Translations under genes and position numbers: made by a program | Notes under the pieces: model-generated | Database searches by the model: none | Told to the model about the DNA's origin: nothing | What the model saw: the letters and a program-made list of their open reading frames with translations, nothing else | Origin: Pseudonocardia halophobica | Lineage (GTDB): Bacteria; Actinomycetota; Actinomycetes; Mycobacteriales; Pseudonocardiaceae | Direction: 5' to 3' | NCBI RefSeq assembly: GCF_027922425.1 | Contig: NZ_BSFQ01000038.1 | Coordinates: forward strand, 1-64,000 | DNA length: 64,000 nucleotides | In this document: positions 45,049 through 53,751 of the stretch, in pieces | How positions within the stretch are numbered: the stretch's first letter is position 1 | Layout: each line of letters starts with the position of its first letter

Positions 45049-46068
45049 TCAGGAACCGGGCGGCAGCTCCATCGGCAGCCCGAAGAACTCGAAGAGCTTG
45101 GCGTCGAGGAACGTGCTGATCCCGGCGATCCGGTCGCCCTCGATCCGCAACACCTGCAGGCCCCACGGCCGGTGCACGCCGTCCGGGTGCAGCCGGTACT
45201 GCCCGAACGCCGGAGCGCCGTTGGCGAAGGTGGGCAGCATCCGCGAACCGCGGCACGCCGCTCCCGGGCCCAGCATCCAGGCGAGGATGTCGTCCCGGCC
45301 CTTGAGCCAGAGCTCGAGCGGGGGCATGTTCTGCTCGGCGTCCTCGTGCAGCAGTGCCACCAGCGCCTGCATGTCGTAGCTCTCGAACGCCGCCACGTAC
45401 TTGGCGAGCAGCTCCACGTGCTCCTCGGGCGGCGGGGACGACGCCGCCTCGTCCGCCTCGCCGATCCCGCGGTCGTCGAGCGTGGCCCGTGCCCGCTGCA
45501 GGGCGCTGTTGACCGACGCCACCGACGTGCCGAGCAGCTCGGCCACCTCGGCCGCCTTCCAGCACAGCACCTCGCGCAGGATCAGCACGACCCGCTGCTT
45601 CGGCGGCAGGTGCTGCAGCGCGGCCACGAACGCCAGCCGGATCGACTCCCGGGCCACGGCGGTGTCCGCCGGGTCCGACCCGGACGGGGTGACCCGCGCG
45701 TCGGGCATCGGCTCGAGCCACGTGTCGTCCGGCAGCGGCTCGCGCAGGTTCTCCGCCCTCGGTTCGGACGGCCCCCCGAAGTCCATCGGCACCGCCCGGC
45801 GCTTGCGCCCGTTCAGCGCGTCGATGCAGACGTTCGTGGCGATGCGGTACACCCACGAGCGCAGCGAGGAGCGCCCGTCGAACTTGTCCAGGGCCCGCCA
45901 GGCCCTGATCATCGTCTCCTGCACCGCGTCCTCGGCCTCGAACGAGGAGCCGAGCATGCGGTAGCTGTAGCCGGTCAGCTCGGCGCGGAAGCGCTCGAGC
46001 TGCGCCTCCAGCTCCGTGCGGTCCGGCGGCGTCGACACCGCGGCCGACGTGGTCGTCGTCGCGCTCAT
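45049..46068 (-). CDS. ECF sigma factor with C-terminal SnoaL-like domain (SigG / TIGR02960 type)
   Basis: A 339-residue extracytoplasmic-function sigma factor. Region 2 (about 30-95) has YRMLGSSFEAEDAVQETMIRAW (key part AEDAVQETMIRAW), region 4 (about 150-205) has LPPKQRVVLILREVLCWKAAEVAELLG and SVNSALQRAR, and the remaining 130 residues form a SnoaL/NTF2-like domain (EEHVELLAKYVAAFESYD) thought to control activity or bind a ligand. Length and order fit the SigG-like group (M. tuberculosis SigG). No anti-sigma gene lies beside it, consistent with control by the fused domain. ATG 46066-46068 chosen from domain start. Confidence 0.9.
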   Translation of the reverse strand: MSATTTTSAAVSTPPDRTELEAQLERFRAELTGYSYRMLGSSFEAEDAVQETMIRAWRALDKFDGRSSLRSWVYRIATNVCIDALNGRKRRAVPMDFGGPSEPRAENLREPLPDDTWLEPMPDARVTPSGSDPADTAVARESIRLAFVAALQHLPPKQRVVLILREVLCWKAAEVAELLGTSVASVNSALQRARATLDDRGIGEADEAASSPPPEEHVELLAKYVAAFESYDMQALVALLHEDAEQNMPPLELWLKGRDDILAWMLGPGAACRGSRMLPTFANGAPAFGQYRLHPDGVHRPWGLQVLRIEGDRIAGISTFLDAKLFEFFGLPMELPPGS

Positions 46069-46363
46069 GACCCGGGTCCCCCCTCGGCTCGGCGGGCCGG
46101 AGTGGGAGTGTCCGGCCTCACCCACGTGAGTGTGCCCGCTCCCCCCGACAAAATCAGGTGCGTATCGGCGACCCGTCCGTTTCCGACCGCCCGGCGGCCG
46201 GACGGACCCCGACGGGGCACGGTCGTCGACGCTCCCCGTGATCTCGCGAGGACCCCGGGTGACGACGTGGAAGCGAAACCACGGGTGGGGGCACGAGCGC
46301 CGGCTGCTCAGCGGCGTGCCCCGACCCGGGGCCGCACCTTCTCCTACTCGATGCGGGGGGACC

Positions 46364-47200
46364 TCACTTGACCGTGTAGCCGGCGTCGACCGGCAGCGTC
46401 ACCCCCGTGATGTAGCGGGCCTCGTCCGAGGCGAGGAAGAGGATCGCGTTGGAGATGTCGATCGGCTCGACCCACGGCACCGGCAGCGCGTTCGTCGACT
46501 CGAAGATCGGGGCGGCGGACTCCCGGGTCGGGTTCGGGTTCTCCGGGTCGAACAGGCCCCAGGTCTTCTCGTTCTGGATCATGACCGTGTCCACGCCCGT
46601 CGGGTGCACCGTGTTGCAGCGGATGGAGTGCGCGGCGAACTCGTTCGCGATCGTCCGCATGATCCCGACGACGCCGTGCTTGGCCGCCGTGTAGTGCACC
46701 GTGTTCGGCGTGCCCTTGAGTCCCGCGGTGGAGCTGGTGATCACGATCGAGCCGCCGCGGCCGCCGTCGACCAGGTGGGGCAGCGCGGCCCGGCAGGTGT
46801 TCCAGACGCCGGTCAGGTTGATGTCGATCATCTCGCGCCAGGCCGCGTCGGTGAGCTCGAGCGCCGGCTGGATCTCGAAGACGCCGGCGTTGGCGCACAC
46901 GATGTCCAGCCGCCCGAGCTCGGCGACCCCGGCGTCGACCGCCGCCTGCAGCGCGTCCGGGTCCCGGACGTCGGCCTTGGTGGTGAGCACCCGCCGGTCG
47001 AGCTCCTCGATCAGCCGCGCGGTCTCCGCCAGGTCCTCCTCGGTGGCCGGCGGGTACATCTCGATGCTCTTCACCGGCTCGCAGATGTCGACGGCGATGA
47101 TGTCCGCGCCCTCCTGCGCGAGCCGGAGCGCGTGGCTGCGGCCCTGGTTGCGGGCGGCGCCGGTGACGAACGCGACCTTCCCCTCGACGCGCCCGGTCAT
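46364..47200 (-). CDS. Mycofactocin-type SDR oxidoreductase (second of pair)
   Basis: A 278-residue short-chain dehydrogenase. VTGAARNQGRSHALRLAQEGADIIAVDIC, given here by its ends VTGAARNQGRSH and ADIIAVDIC, is the signature of the mycofactocin-coupled SDR family (TIGR03971), which keeps NAD(H) bound and passes electrons to mycofactocin. The catalytic Ser (ITSSTAG), Tyr and Lys (YTAAKHG) and the DVRD and NAGV motifs are intact. Its ATG overlaps the stop of the upstream SDR by 4 bp, so both are produced together. Substrate alcohol unknown. Confidence 0.92.
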   Translation of the reverse strand: MTGRVEGKVAFVTGAARNQGRSHALRLAQEGADIIAVDICEPVKSIEMYPPATEEDLAETARLIEELDRRVLTTKADVRDPDALQAAVDAGVAELGRLDIVCANAGVFEIQPALELTDAAWREMIDINLTGVWNTCRAALPHLVDGGRGGSIVITSSTAGLKGTPNTVHYTAAKHGVVGIMRTIANEFAAHSIRCNTVHPTGVDTVMIQNEKTWGLFDPENPNPTRESAAPIFESTNALPVPWVEPIDISNAILFLASDEARYITGVTLPVDAGYTVK

Positions 47201-48021
47201 CGGACGACGAACCCGGCGTCGACGGGCAGGGTCGTGCCGGTGACGTAGCGGCCCTCGTCGGACACCAGCCAGGCGATGGCGTTGCTGACGTCCCGCGCCT
47301 CGATCACCGGGACGTCCATGAGGTTCGCGAGGGCGTCGCCGACGTCCGCGGACTCCTCCAGGAACTTCTCGACGACCGGGTTCACGATCATCGGCGTGTT
47401 GACGCCGGTCGGGTGCACGGAGTTGACCCGGATGTTGTGCGGCGCCAGCCAGTGCGAGAACGTCCGCATGAGCCCGACGACGCCGTGCTTGGCCGCGCAG
47501 TACCCGTCCATCGCGCCGCTGCCGTCGCCACCCCGGCCGGTGAGGCCCTGGGTGGAGCTGGTCAGCACGATCGCGCCGCCCCGGCCCTGCTCGATCATGG
47601 TGGGCGCGGCCGCGTGCACGGTGTTCCAGACGCCGGTCAGGTTGATGTCGATCAGGGTGCGGAAGACGGCGGCCTCGTTCCCGTCCTCGGCCGTCCCGAT
47701 CGACGCGATGCCGGCGTTCGCCAGCACGATGTCGACGCCGCCCAGTGCCGCGACGCCGTCCGCCACCGCCGCGTTCAGCGCCTTCTCGTCGCGGACGTCG
47801 GCCACGTGGGCCACGATCCGGCGATCGAGCTTCTCGACCTCCGCGACCGTCTCGTCCAGGTCCGCCCTGGACGACATGGGGTAGGCGACCGTCTCCACCT
47901 GCGCACAGATGTCGACGGCGATGATGTCCGCGCCCTCCTCGGCGAGCCGCAGTGCATGGCTGCGTCCCTGCCCGCGCGCGGCTCCGGTCACCAGGGCGAC
48001 CTTGCCCTCCAACTTGCCCAC
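47197..48021 (-). CDS. Mycofactocin-type SDR oxidoreductase (first of pair)
   Basis: A 274-residue paralogue of the downstream enzyme with the same VTGAARGQGRSHALRL and GADIIAVDICAQ signature, SSTQG serine, YCAAKHG tyrosine-lysine and NAG motif. GTG 48021 has GGGAGGAG 6 nt upstream. It diverges from mftR across 175 bp, so the regulator probably controls this pair. The two SDRs are alike but clearly diverged, which points to related but distinct alcohol or carnitine-like substrates. Confidence 0.92.
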   Translation of the reverse strand: MGKLEGKVALVTGAARGQGRSHALRLAEEGADIIAVDICAQVETVAYPMSSRADLDETVAEVEKLDRRIVAHVADVRDEKALNAAVADGVAALGGVDIVLANAGIASIGTAEDGNEAAVFRTLIDINLTGVWNTVHAAAPTMIEQGRGGAIVLTSSTQGLTGRGGDGSGAMDGYCAAKHGVVGLMRTFSHWLAPHNIRVNSVHPTGVNTPMIVNPVVEKFLEESADVGDALANLMDVPVIEARDVSNAIAWLVSDEGRYVTGTTLPVDAGFVVR

Positions 48022-48196
48022 GTGTTGCTCCTCCCGGCTTCGTCGCCGTCGGCTGTCGACCGGTTGGTAGACGACCGGCCGCACTGCACCGGGCAGGTAA
48101 CGCCGTGCCCGGTCGTACGATGACCTCGACGACGGGTGCCGCGTGAGCCCGGTCTCACCGACGTTAGCCCGGCATCCCCGGGCGGAGGAAGGGTCG

Positions 48197-48820
48197 ATGT
48201 CCGCTGTTGCTGAAGATCCCGGGGCGGGCACGCGTCGCGCCGGGCGCCGACCGGTGACGAGTCGCTCGGAGATCGAGCACATCGCCCTGGACCTGTTCAG
48301 CGAGCGCGGCTTCGACACCACGACGGTCGACGACGTCGCGCACGCCGCCGGGATCGGCCGGCACACCTTCTTCCGTTACTACGCGTCGAAGAACGACGTG
48401 CCGTGGGGCGCGTTCGACGAGATGCTCGACCGCATGCGGGAGCGCTTCGCCGCGCTGCCCGCGGAGGTGCCGGTCATGGAGGGCATCCGCGCCACGGTCC
48501 TCGACTTCAACGACGTCCCGGCGGACGAGCAGCCGTGGCACCGGCAGCGGCTGCGGCTGATCCTCGAGACGCCGACGCTGCAGGCCCACTCCACGCTGCG
48601 GTACGCCGAGTGGCGGCGGGTGGTCGCGGACTACGCGGGGGAGCGGCTGGGGCAACCCGCCACCGCCCTGCTCCCGCGCACCCTCGGCCACGTCTGCCTC
48701 GGCGCCGCCCTCTCCGCCTACGAGCAGTGGCTCCGCTCCGAGAACGTCGAGCTCAGGGACCTGCTCGACGAGGTCATGCACGCCCTGGAGAACGGCTTCG
48801 CCGACACCCGCGTGAACTGA
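48197..48820 (+). CDS. mftR: Mycofactocin system TetR-type regulator
   Basis: A 207-residue TetR-family repressor. The stretch RAGRRPVTSRSEIEHIALDLF followed by SERGFDTTTVDDVAHAAGIGRHTFFRYYASKNDVPWG (key parts TTVDDVAHAAGIGRHTFFRYY and SKNDVPWG) is characteristic of MftR rather than general TetR proteins. MftR regulators bind acyl-CoA or similar ligands. GGAGGAAGGG lies just before ATG 48197. It diverges from two mycofactocin-type SDRs, but mftA-F are not found in this window: downstream there is only a repeat array. Confidence 0.9.
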   Translation: MSAVAEDPGAGTRRAGRRPVTSRSEIEHIALDLFSERGFDTTTVDDVAHAAGIGRHTFFRYYASKNDVPWGAFDEMLDRMRERFAALPAEVPVMEGIRATVLDFNDVPADEQPWHRQRLRLILETPTLQAHSTLRYAEWRRVVADYAGERLGQPATALLPRTLGHVCLGAALSAYEQWLRSENVELRDLLDEVMHALENGFADTRVN

Positions 48821-48982
48821 CCGCGAGTCGGGAGAAGTGGCGCCGCGGGTCGGGAGAAGTGGCACCGCGGGTCGGGAGAAGTGGCGCCGCGGGTCGGGAG
48901 AAGTGGCACCGCGGGTCGGGAGAAGTGGCGCCGCGGGTCGGGAGAAGTGGCGCCGCGGGTCGGGAGAAGTGGCGCCGCGAGT
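48821..48982. repeat. 22-bp tandem repeat array after mftR
   Basis: Seven units of 22 bp (starts at 48829, 48851, 48873, 48895, 48917, 48939, 48961), each CGGGAGAAGTGGCRCCGCGGGT with R alternating G and A, preceded by CCGCGAGTCGGGA (48821-48833), the exact 13-mer of the hairpin at 872-884. It begins at the stop of mftR. The unit length is not a multiple of three, so it is not coding. No spacers, hence not CRISPR. Confidence 0.92.
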
Positions 48983-49059
48983 CGCGCTGTGTGAGTCGAG
49001 CAGTCGCCTCCCGCGAGTCGCGCGGGCTGGCGCCAGGGCGGGTCGCCTTCGTGATCATT

Positions 49060-49670
49060 GCGAGTGGGACGTGGATGCGGCTCGGGCGACCAGAACGTCA
49101 CCCTCGCGGTGATCAGCAGGCGAGAGATCGTCGCGAGTGGTGACTGAGGGCTGTCCAGGGGACCGTGGCGTCACTCTCGTGACGATCACGAGGAAGATCG
49201 CTGGTTGTGGTACATATCGGCCGCAGGTAGCCCGGATCCACCGCGAGCGGTGATCATGTGCGCCTCGCGGCGTGTTCCGGCGGGCGGTGGCTACGGCACG
49301 AAGCCGTGGGCCAAGGCCTGCGAGTGCTCGGCTTGCCTCGAGCCGGGCGCCACGGCCGTCATGACGGTGGCGAGTGGTGCGTGATGGCTGCTCGTCCGAC
49401 CGTGGTGTCACTCTCGAAGTGATCCTGAGGCTGATCGTCGGTTGCGGTGCACGGCGGCCACAGGCGGCTGGGATCTACCGCAAACGGTGATCATGGTGGG
49501 ACTCGCGACCATTTCGGCTGGTGTGGTTGCGGCACACAGGCAAGTCGGCGGTCGAGGCCTGCGAGCGGCCCTGGCGTGCCGCGAGCAGAGCGCCTCGGCA
49601 CTCATGATCGTTGCAAGCGGGGTGTGAGGGCTGGTCGGGCGACCGTCACTGCACTCTCGTGGCGATCACC
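49060..49670. repeat. Diverged ~240-bp direct repeats, gene-free
   Basis: Two full copies (about 49133-49369 and 49370-49612) and partial copies at 49060-49120 and 49613-49670. Each begins with a GCGAGTGG-like motif, then GGACCGTGG / CGACCGTGG ... TCACTCTCG, GATCNCGG-type segments, ACCGCNANCGGTGATCATG and CGAGTGCTCGGC-like blocks in the same order. CGAGTGGTGAC at the start can pair with GTCACTCTCG about 45 nt later, giving a hairpin in every unit. No frame has a ribosome site, so I leave the stretch unannotated as coding. The rest of 49671-49762 shows nothing clear. Confidence 0.65.
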
Positions 49671-49762
49671 CAACCCGTCGGCGCCACTTCAGGGGGGCGG
49701 GCGTGACGCGGCCCGGTCGCCGAGGAGCCGGGCGACCGGGCCACGAGGTGTGCGGGGTCCGG

Positions 49763-50872
49763 TCAGCCGACCGGGGCCGTGGGGGCGGTGTCGCCCGGGG
49801 CCGCGGGTGCCGGGGCGGGCACGGCGGCCGCGGGGTCCGGGGCCGGCGGGAGGGCCGGGTCGGGAACCGCGGGGAGGGCCGGGTCGGCGGGCAGTGCCGG
49901 GACGGCCGGGGCGTCGACCGGCAGCGCGGGGTCGACCGGCAGCGCGGCGCCGGGGTCGGGGATCGGCGGGAGGGCCGGGTCGGGGACCGCGGGCGCGGGG
50001 TCGGCCGGGAGCGGGGGGACCGCGGGGGCGTCGACCGGGAGGGCCGGGTCGACGGGCAGAGCCGGGTCCGCGGGCAGGGCCGGGTTCGCGGGCAGGGCCG
50101 GGTTCGCGGGCAGGGCCGGGTTCGCGGGCAGGGCCGGGTCCGCGGGCAGGGCCGGGTCGACGGGGAGAGCGGCTCCCGGGTCAGGCACGGCCGGCGGGGC
50201 CGGCAGCGGCGGGAGCTGCGCCGGGTCGGCGGCGGTGACCTCCTGCTGGGCGACCGGGGCAGCGGCCGCTGGGTCGCCCACCGTCGGCACGGCACCCGCC
50301 GGATCACCCACCGCCGCAGCCGCCGCGGCCGGGTCGCCCACCGCCGGGACAGCGGCAGCCGGGTCGCCCACCGCCGGGACAGCGGCAGCCGGGTCGCCCA
50401 CCGCCGGGTCAGCCGCGGCCGGGTCGCCCACCGCCGGGACAGCGGCAGCCGGGTCGCCCACCGCCGGGACAGCGGCAGCCGTGTCGGCCGCCGCCGAGAG
50501 AGCAGCCGGGTCGGCCGCCGCCGGGAGGGCAGCCGGGTCGGCGGCGACGGGCAGGGTCGCTGCGTCGGACGGGACGGCCACCGGCACGGGGACGACGGCC
50601 GTCGGGTCCGGCGGGACCACGCCACCGAGCAGGCCGGGCAGGAGACCCTGCAGGCCCTGCAGGACGTCGTTGAGCAGGCCGCCCACCGGCGTCTCCGGCA
50701 CGGCCGGCACGACGGGTACCGCCGGTACCGCCGGTAACGCGGGTACGGCCGGCGCGGCGACCGGGGGCAGCTGGTCGGCGACGGGTGCGGCGGACGCCGT
50801 CCCCGCTCCGAGGACGGCGACGCTGCCGCCGGTCGCCACCGCGACGAGCGAGAGCGCGATCTTCTTCCGCAC
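49763..50872 (-). CDS. Secreted Pro/Ala-rich repeat protein
   Basis: A 369-residue exported protein. The signal peptide MRKKIALSLVAVATGGSVAV (cleavage after TASA) leads into a region with seven tandem 10-residue units of the type VGDPAAAVPA (30-bp DNA repeats, 50271-50480) and then ADPALPANPALP units of 6 residues (about 50040-50170), ending in a plain Pro/Ala tail. A PETPVGGLLNDVLQGLQGLLPGLLGG block lies near residue 63. AGGAGG is placed ideally before GTG 50872. The repeat copy number probably varies among strains. A surface or matrix role is inferred; no anchor is visible. Confidence 0.85.
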   Translation of the reverse strand: MRKKIALSLVAVATGGSVAVLGAGTASAAPVADQLPPVAAPAVPALPAVPAVPVVPAVPETPVGGLLNDVLQGLQGLLPGLLGGVVPPDPTAVVPVPVAVPSDAATLPVAADPAALPAAADPAALSAAADTAAAVPAVGDPAAAVPAVGDPAAADPAVGDPAAAVPAVGDPAAAVPAVGDPAAAAAAVGDPAGAVPTVGDPAAAAPVAQQEVTAADPAQLPPLPAPPAVPDPGAALPVDPALPADPALPANPALPANPALPANPALPADPALPVDPALPVDAPAVPPLPADPAPAVPDPALPPIPDPGAALPVDPALPVDAPAVPALPADPALPAVPDPALPPAPDPAAAVPAPAPAAPGDTAPTAPVG

Positions 50873-51172
50873 GGCAAGCCTCCTGATGATCACCCGGCGG
50901 GACGGGCGAATCATGCGAAGGGGCCGTGCGGGCTGACCAGAGCCCCACCTCGGGAGCACCATTACCGCACTCACTCTGCGTGAGAGCAGCCGAGTCTGAC
51001 CACTCGAACCGGCGACCCCGGGCCGGGTGACGCACCCGGCCGTCGTCGCACGGGCGGGCGACGAGGCGCCCGGGCGCGCACGACCCGACGTCACCCGAGG
51101 GCGTACGACTGCGATCACCCTCACCCGGTCGGGCGCGGTGTCACCGAACGTGGAGCGGTCTGCCCCGGTCGA

Positions 51173-52135
51173 TCACACCGCGTGCTCGACGGCGGTGCCC
51201 CGCGAGAGCCGGTCGAGGCGCCGGGTGGTCGGCCAGCGGACGGAGTGTGCCCACCCGAACACCTCGAAGATGCGGATCAGCCGGGCGGAGATGTCGACCT
51301 GCCCGCGCTTGGCGCCGTGCCGGGCGCAGGTGGGGTCGGCGTGGTGGAGGTTGTGCCACGACTCGCCGAAGGAGAGCAGGGCCAGCCACCAGACGTTGGC
51401 CGACCGGTCGCGCGCGGCGAAGGGGCGGTCGCCCCAGATGTGGCACACCGAGTTGATCGACCAGGTGACGTGGTGCAGCAGCGCCACCCGCACGAGACCG
51501 GCCCACAGCAGCGCTGTCAGCGCGCCGCCGACCGACCAGGTGAGCAGTCCGCCGAGCAGCCCCGGCAACAGCAGGCTGGTGAGGGCGAACCAAAGGAAGT
51601 TGTCGCCGACGCGCCGGATGGCGGGGTCGGCGAGCAGGTCCGGCGCGAAGCGGCGGGCGTTGGTCTTGTCGCGCTCGAGCAGCCAGCCCATGTGCGAGTG
51701 CCAGAACCCCTTGACCAGCGCGCGCGGCCCGGTGCCGTACAGCCAGGGCGAGTGCGGGTCGCCCTCCTTGTCGGAGTAGGCGTGGTGCCGGCGGTGGTCG
51801 GCGACCCAGGACACGACACTGCCCTGCAGGGCCAACGAGCCCGCGACGGCCAGCGCGACCCGCAGCCCGCGGCGCGCCTTGAACGAGCCGTGGGTGAAGT
51901 GCCGGTGGTAACCGACCGTCACGCCCAGTCCGCTGACCATGTAGAAGACGACGAAGAGGGCCACGTCGACCCAGCCGAGTCCCCATCCCCAGGCGACGGG
52001 GACCGCGGCGGCGACGGCCAGCAGCGGGACGATCATGAACGCGATGACGAGCACGTGTTCGAGGGTCGAGCGACGGCCCTCGGTGGCCGGCTCGGCGGCA
52101 CGACTCTGCGGGCGGTCGGGGGCGAGGCTGGTCAT
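51173..52135 (-). CDS. Acyl-CoA/acyl-lipid delta-9 desaturase
   Basis: A 320-residue membrane di-iron enzyme that introduces a double bond in saturated fatty acyl chains. Three His boxes are intact: HRHFTH (near residue 78), HRRHH (near 115) and HNLHH (near 260). Hydrophobic segments flank them (about 28-70 and 170-215). Length and pattern fit the bacterial stearoyl-CoA-desaturase family. It diverges from cspA, a pairing that fits membrane adaptation to cold. Confidence 0.92.
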   Translation of the reverse strand: MTSLAPDRPQSRAAEPATEGRRSTLEHVLVIAFMIVPLLAVAAAVPVAWGWGLGWVDVALFVVFYMVSGLGVTVGYHRHFTHGSFKARRGLRVALAVAGSLALQGSVVSWVADHRRHHAYSDKEGDPHSPWLYGTGPRALVKGFWHSHMGWLLERDKTNARRFAPDLLADPAIRRVGDNFLWFALTSLLLPGLLGGLLTWSVGGALTALLWAGLVRVALLHHVTWSINSVCHIWGDRPFAARDRSANVWWLALLSFGESWHNLHHADPTCARHGAKRGQVDISARLIRIFEVFGWAHSVRWPTTRRLDRLSRGTAVEHAV

Positions 52136-52357
52136 ACGGGCGCCTTCAACGTCGAGGGGTCGGTCGGGGGAGGACCGGCTCCGGCCTCGTCGCGGCGGCG
52201 GAGGTCCGCCACGCGACGTGCTGTCGTGTCTTCCCTGCCGGCCCGTCGCGATCGCGGCCGTAGGTCACGGTAGCGCAACGAACCGGACAAGGCCGTGTTG
52301 CGGAGATGTCCGTCGGGCGAACGGGAGATCTGCGTCCGGCGTCACGTCCGACCGTGG

Positions 52358-52539
52358 TAGCGTTCGACCCGGTTGCAGTCGTGTCTTCCTCGATCGTTGA
52401 GACAGCGTGCGTGGAACGTGTGACAGCGAGCTCCGCACGTGTGGTCGGGGGACCTGTCCTCTCCCACCGTCGGTCTCCGCGCAACCTCCGGCCGTCGACA
52501 TGTCGGCCGGATCCGTTCAGTGTGTGGGAGAAAAAAGCT
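52358..52539 (+). promoter_or_regulatory. Promoter and long 5' leader of cspA
   Basis: The 404-bp gap 52136-52539 separates the desaturase from cspA. TAGCGT at 52358-52363 is a candidate -10; the leader of about 170 nt that would follow resembles the long, structured leaders of cold-shock mRNAs. The ribosome site GGGAGAAAAAAG precedes ATG 52540. No gene is seen in the rest of the gap. Confidence 0.4.
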
Positions 52540-52743
52540 ATGCCGCAGGGCACCGTCAAGTGGTTCAACGCCGAGAAGGGCTTCGGCTTCATCGCCACCG
52601 ACGACAACGGGCCGGACGTCTTCGTCCACTACTCGGCCATCCAGAGCAACGGCTTCCGGACCCTCGAGGAGAACCAGCGCGTCTCCTTCGAGGCCAGCCA
52701 GGGCGCCAAGGGCCCGCAGGCCGACTCGGTCACCCCGCTCTGA
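52540..52743 (+). CDS. cspA: Cold shock protein, CspA family
   Basis: A 67-residue OB-fold RNA/DNA chaperone starting MPQGTVKWFNAEKGFGFIAT. RNP1 is KGFGFI and RNP2 is VFVHYSAI; a further Lys/Phe/Trp set on the nucleic-acid face is intact. Length is standard. A good terminator follows at 52762. Divergent desaturase suggests shared cold regulation, inferred. Confidence 0.97.
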   Translation: MPQGTVKWFNAEKGFGFIATDDNGPDVFVHYSAIQSNGFRTLEENQRVSFEASQGAKGPQADSVTPL

Positions 52744-52761
52744 GCGGCATCTGAGTCTTCT

Positions 52762-52794
52762 GCTGCCGGCGATCCTCTCGGGGTCGCCGGCAGC
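52762..52794 (+). terminator. Terminator after cspA
   Basis: GCTGCCGGCGA (52762-52772) pairs perfectly with TCGCCGGCAGC (52784-52794), extended by three further pairs around a 5-nt loop, 19 bp beyond the cspA stop. Confidence 0.8.
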
Positions 52795-52833
52795 GGCGTT
52801 CTCAGGCCACGGTGTCCCCGGGCCGCGGTGCCG

Positions 52834-53751
52834 TCAGTCCTCGAGGCCCCGCAGCCACGCGCAGGTCAGCGCCAGGCCCTCGTCGATCCCGCGCGGCGCG
52901 AAGCCCAGCGCGCGGGCGCCCGCGTCGTCGACGTGGACCGGCGGGAACCTGCCGTAGACCTCCGAACGGCGGGCGAAGGTCGACGCGTCGGGCCCGAGCT
53001 CGGAGCCCGGCGGGAGCGTCCGGACCCGGTGCGGGGTCCCGAGCATCTCGGCGGCACCGTTCAGCACCCGACCGAACGGCGCGACCTCGCCGCACACCAC
53101 GTACCGCCGCCCCGGCTCGCCCCGGTCCAGGGCGAGCAGCACGCCCTCCGCGGCGTCCTCCGCCAGCACCCAGCCGATCGGGGCGTCGACGACCTCGGTG
53201 ATCTCCCCACGCGCCAGGAACCGCAACAGCCCGTTGTAGCTCTGCGGCCCGGCCGGGCTGGGCCCGTAGATGCTGACCGGCACCACGATCGACGCGTCGA
53301 TCCCCTCCGCGCCGAGCACGAGCGCGTCGGCCTCGGCCTTGGTCCGCGAGTAGGGGTCGGTGAGGACCGGCGGGCCCGACGGCCGCTCGCCCACCAGCCC
53401 CGACGCGTCCATCACGGCCGCGCTGCTGCTCACGTGCACGAGCCGGCGCACCCCGGCCCGGCGCATCGCCTCCAGCACGGCCCGGGTCCCGTCGACGTTC
53501 ACGGCCCGGATCTCCTCGGCCGTGCCGCCGACGACCCCGGCGAGGTGCAGGACCGCGTCGACGCCCTTCAGCGCGGCGTCGAGCGAGCCGGGGTCGCCGA
53601 GCCGCCCGACGGCCGTCGGGACGCCCTCGGGCAGCAGGGTGGCGGCCCGGGCGGGGTCGCGCACGAGCGCCCGGACCGGCCGGCCGCGCCGGGCCAGCAG
53701 GGCGACGAGCGTGCTTCCGAGGAATCCGGTGGCACCGGTGACGAGCAGCAT
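52834..53751 (-). CDS. NAD-dependent epimerase/dehydratase family protein
   Basis: A 305-residue extended short-chain dehydrogenase. The N-terminal GATGFLGS binds NAD(P); the active-site Ser (VHVSSSAAV) and YSRTK (Tyr and Lys) are intact. DAVLHLAGVVGG and FARRSEVYGRF follow the pattern of dihydroflavonol-reductase-like members that act on small alcohols or sugars. ATG 53749-53751 has only a weak ribosome site. It is convergent with cspA and lies upstream of no other same-strand gene. Confidence 0.85.
   Translation of the reverse strand: MLLVTGATGFLGSTLVALLARRGRPVRALVRDPARAATLLPEGVPTAVGRLGDPGSLDAALKGVDAVLHLAGVVGGTAEEIRAVNVDGTRAVLEAMRRAGVRRLVHVSSSAAVMDASGLVGERPSGPPVLTDPYSRTKAEADALVLGAEGIDASIVVPVSIYGPSPAGPQSYNGLLRFLARGEITEVVDAPIGWVLAEDAAEGVLLALDRGEPGRRYVVCGEVAPFGRVLNGAAEMLGTPHRVRTLPPGSELGPDASTFARRSEVYGRFPPVHVDDAGARALGFAPRGIDEGLALTCAWLRGLED

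Noticed and set aside
48829..48982. CRISPR array at the 22-bp repeats
   Set aside because: Units are contiguous with no unique spacers, and no cas genes lie near.
48821..49735. mftA-F biosynthesis genes downstream of mftR
   Set aside because: I looked for a short MftA precursor with its C-terminal Val-Tyr end and for radical SAM (CxxxCxxC) motifs; none is present, only repeats.
49447..50238. Plus-strand frame rich in Arg/Gly/Pro across the secreted-protein gene
   Set aside because: Antisense of a gene with signal peptide and ideal ribosome site; the first part crosses the repeat region with no start signal.
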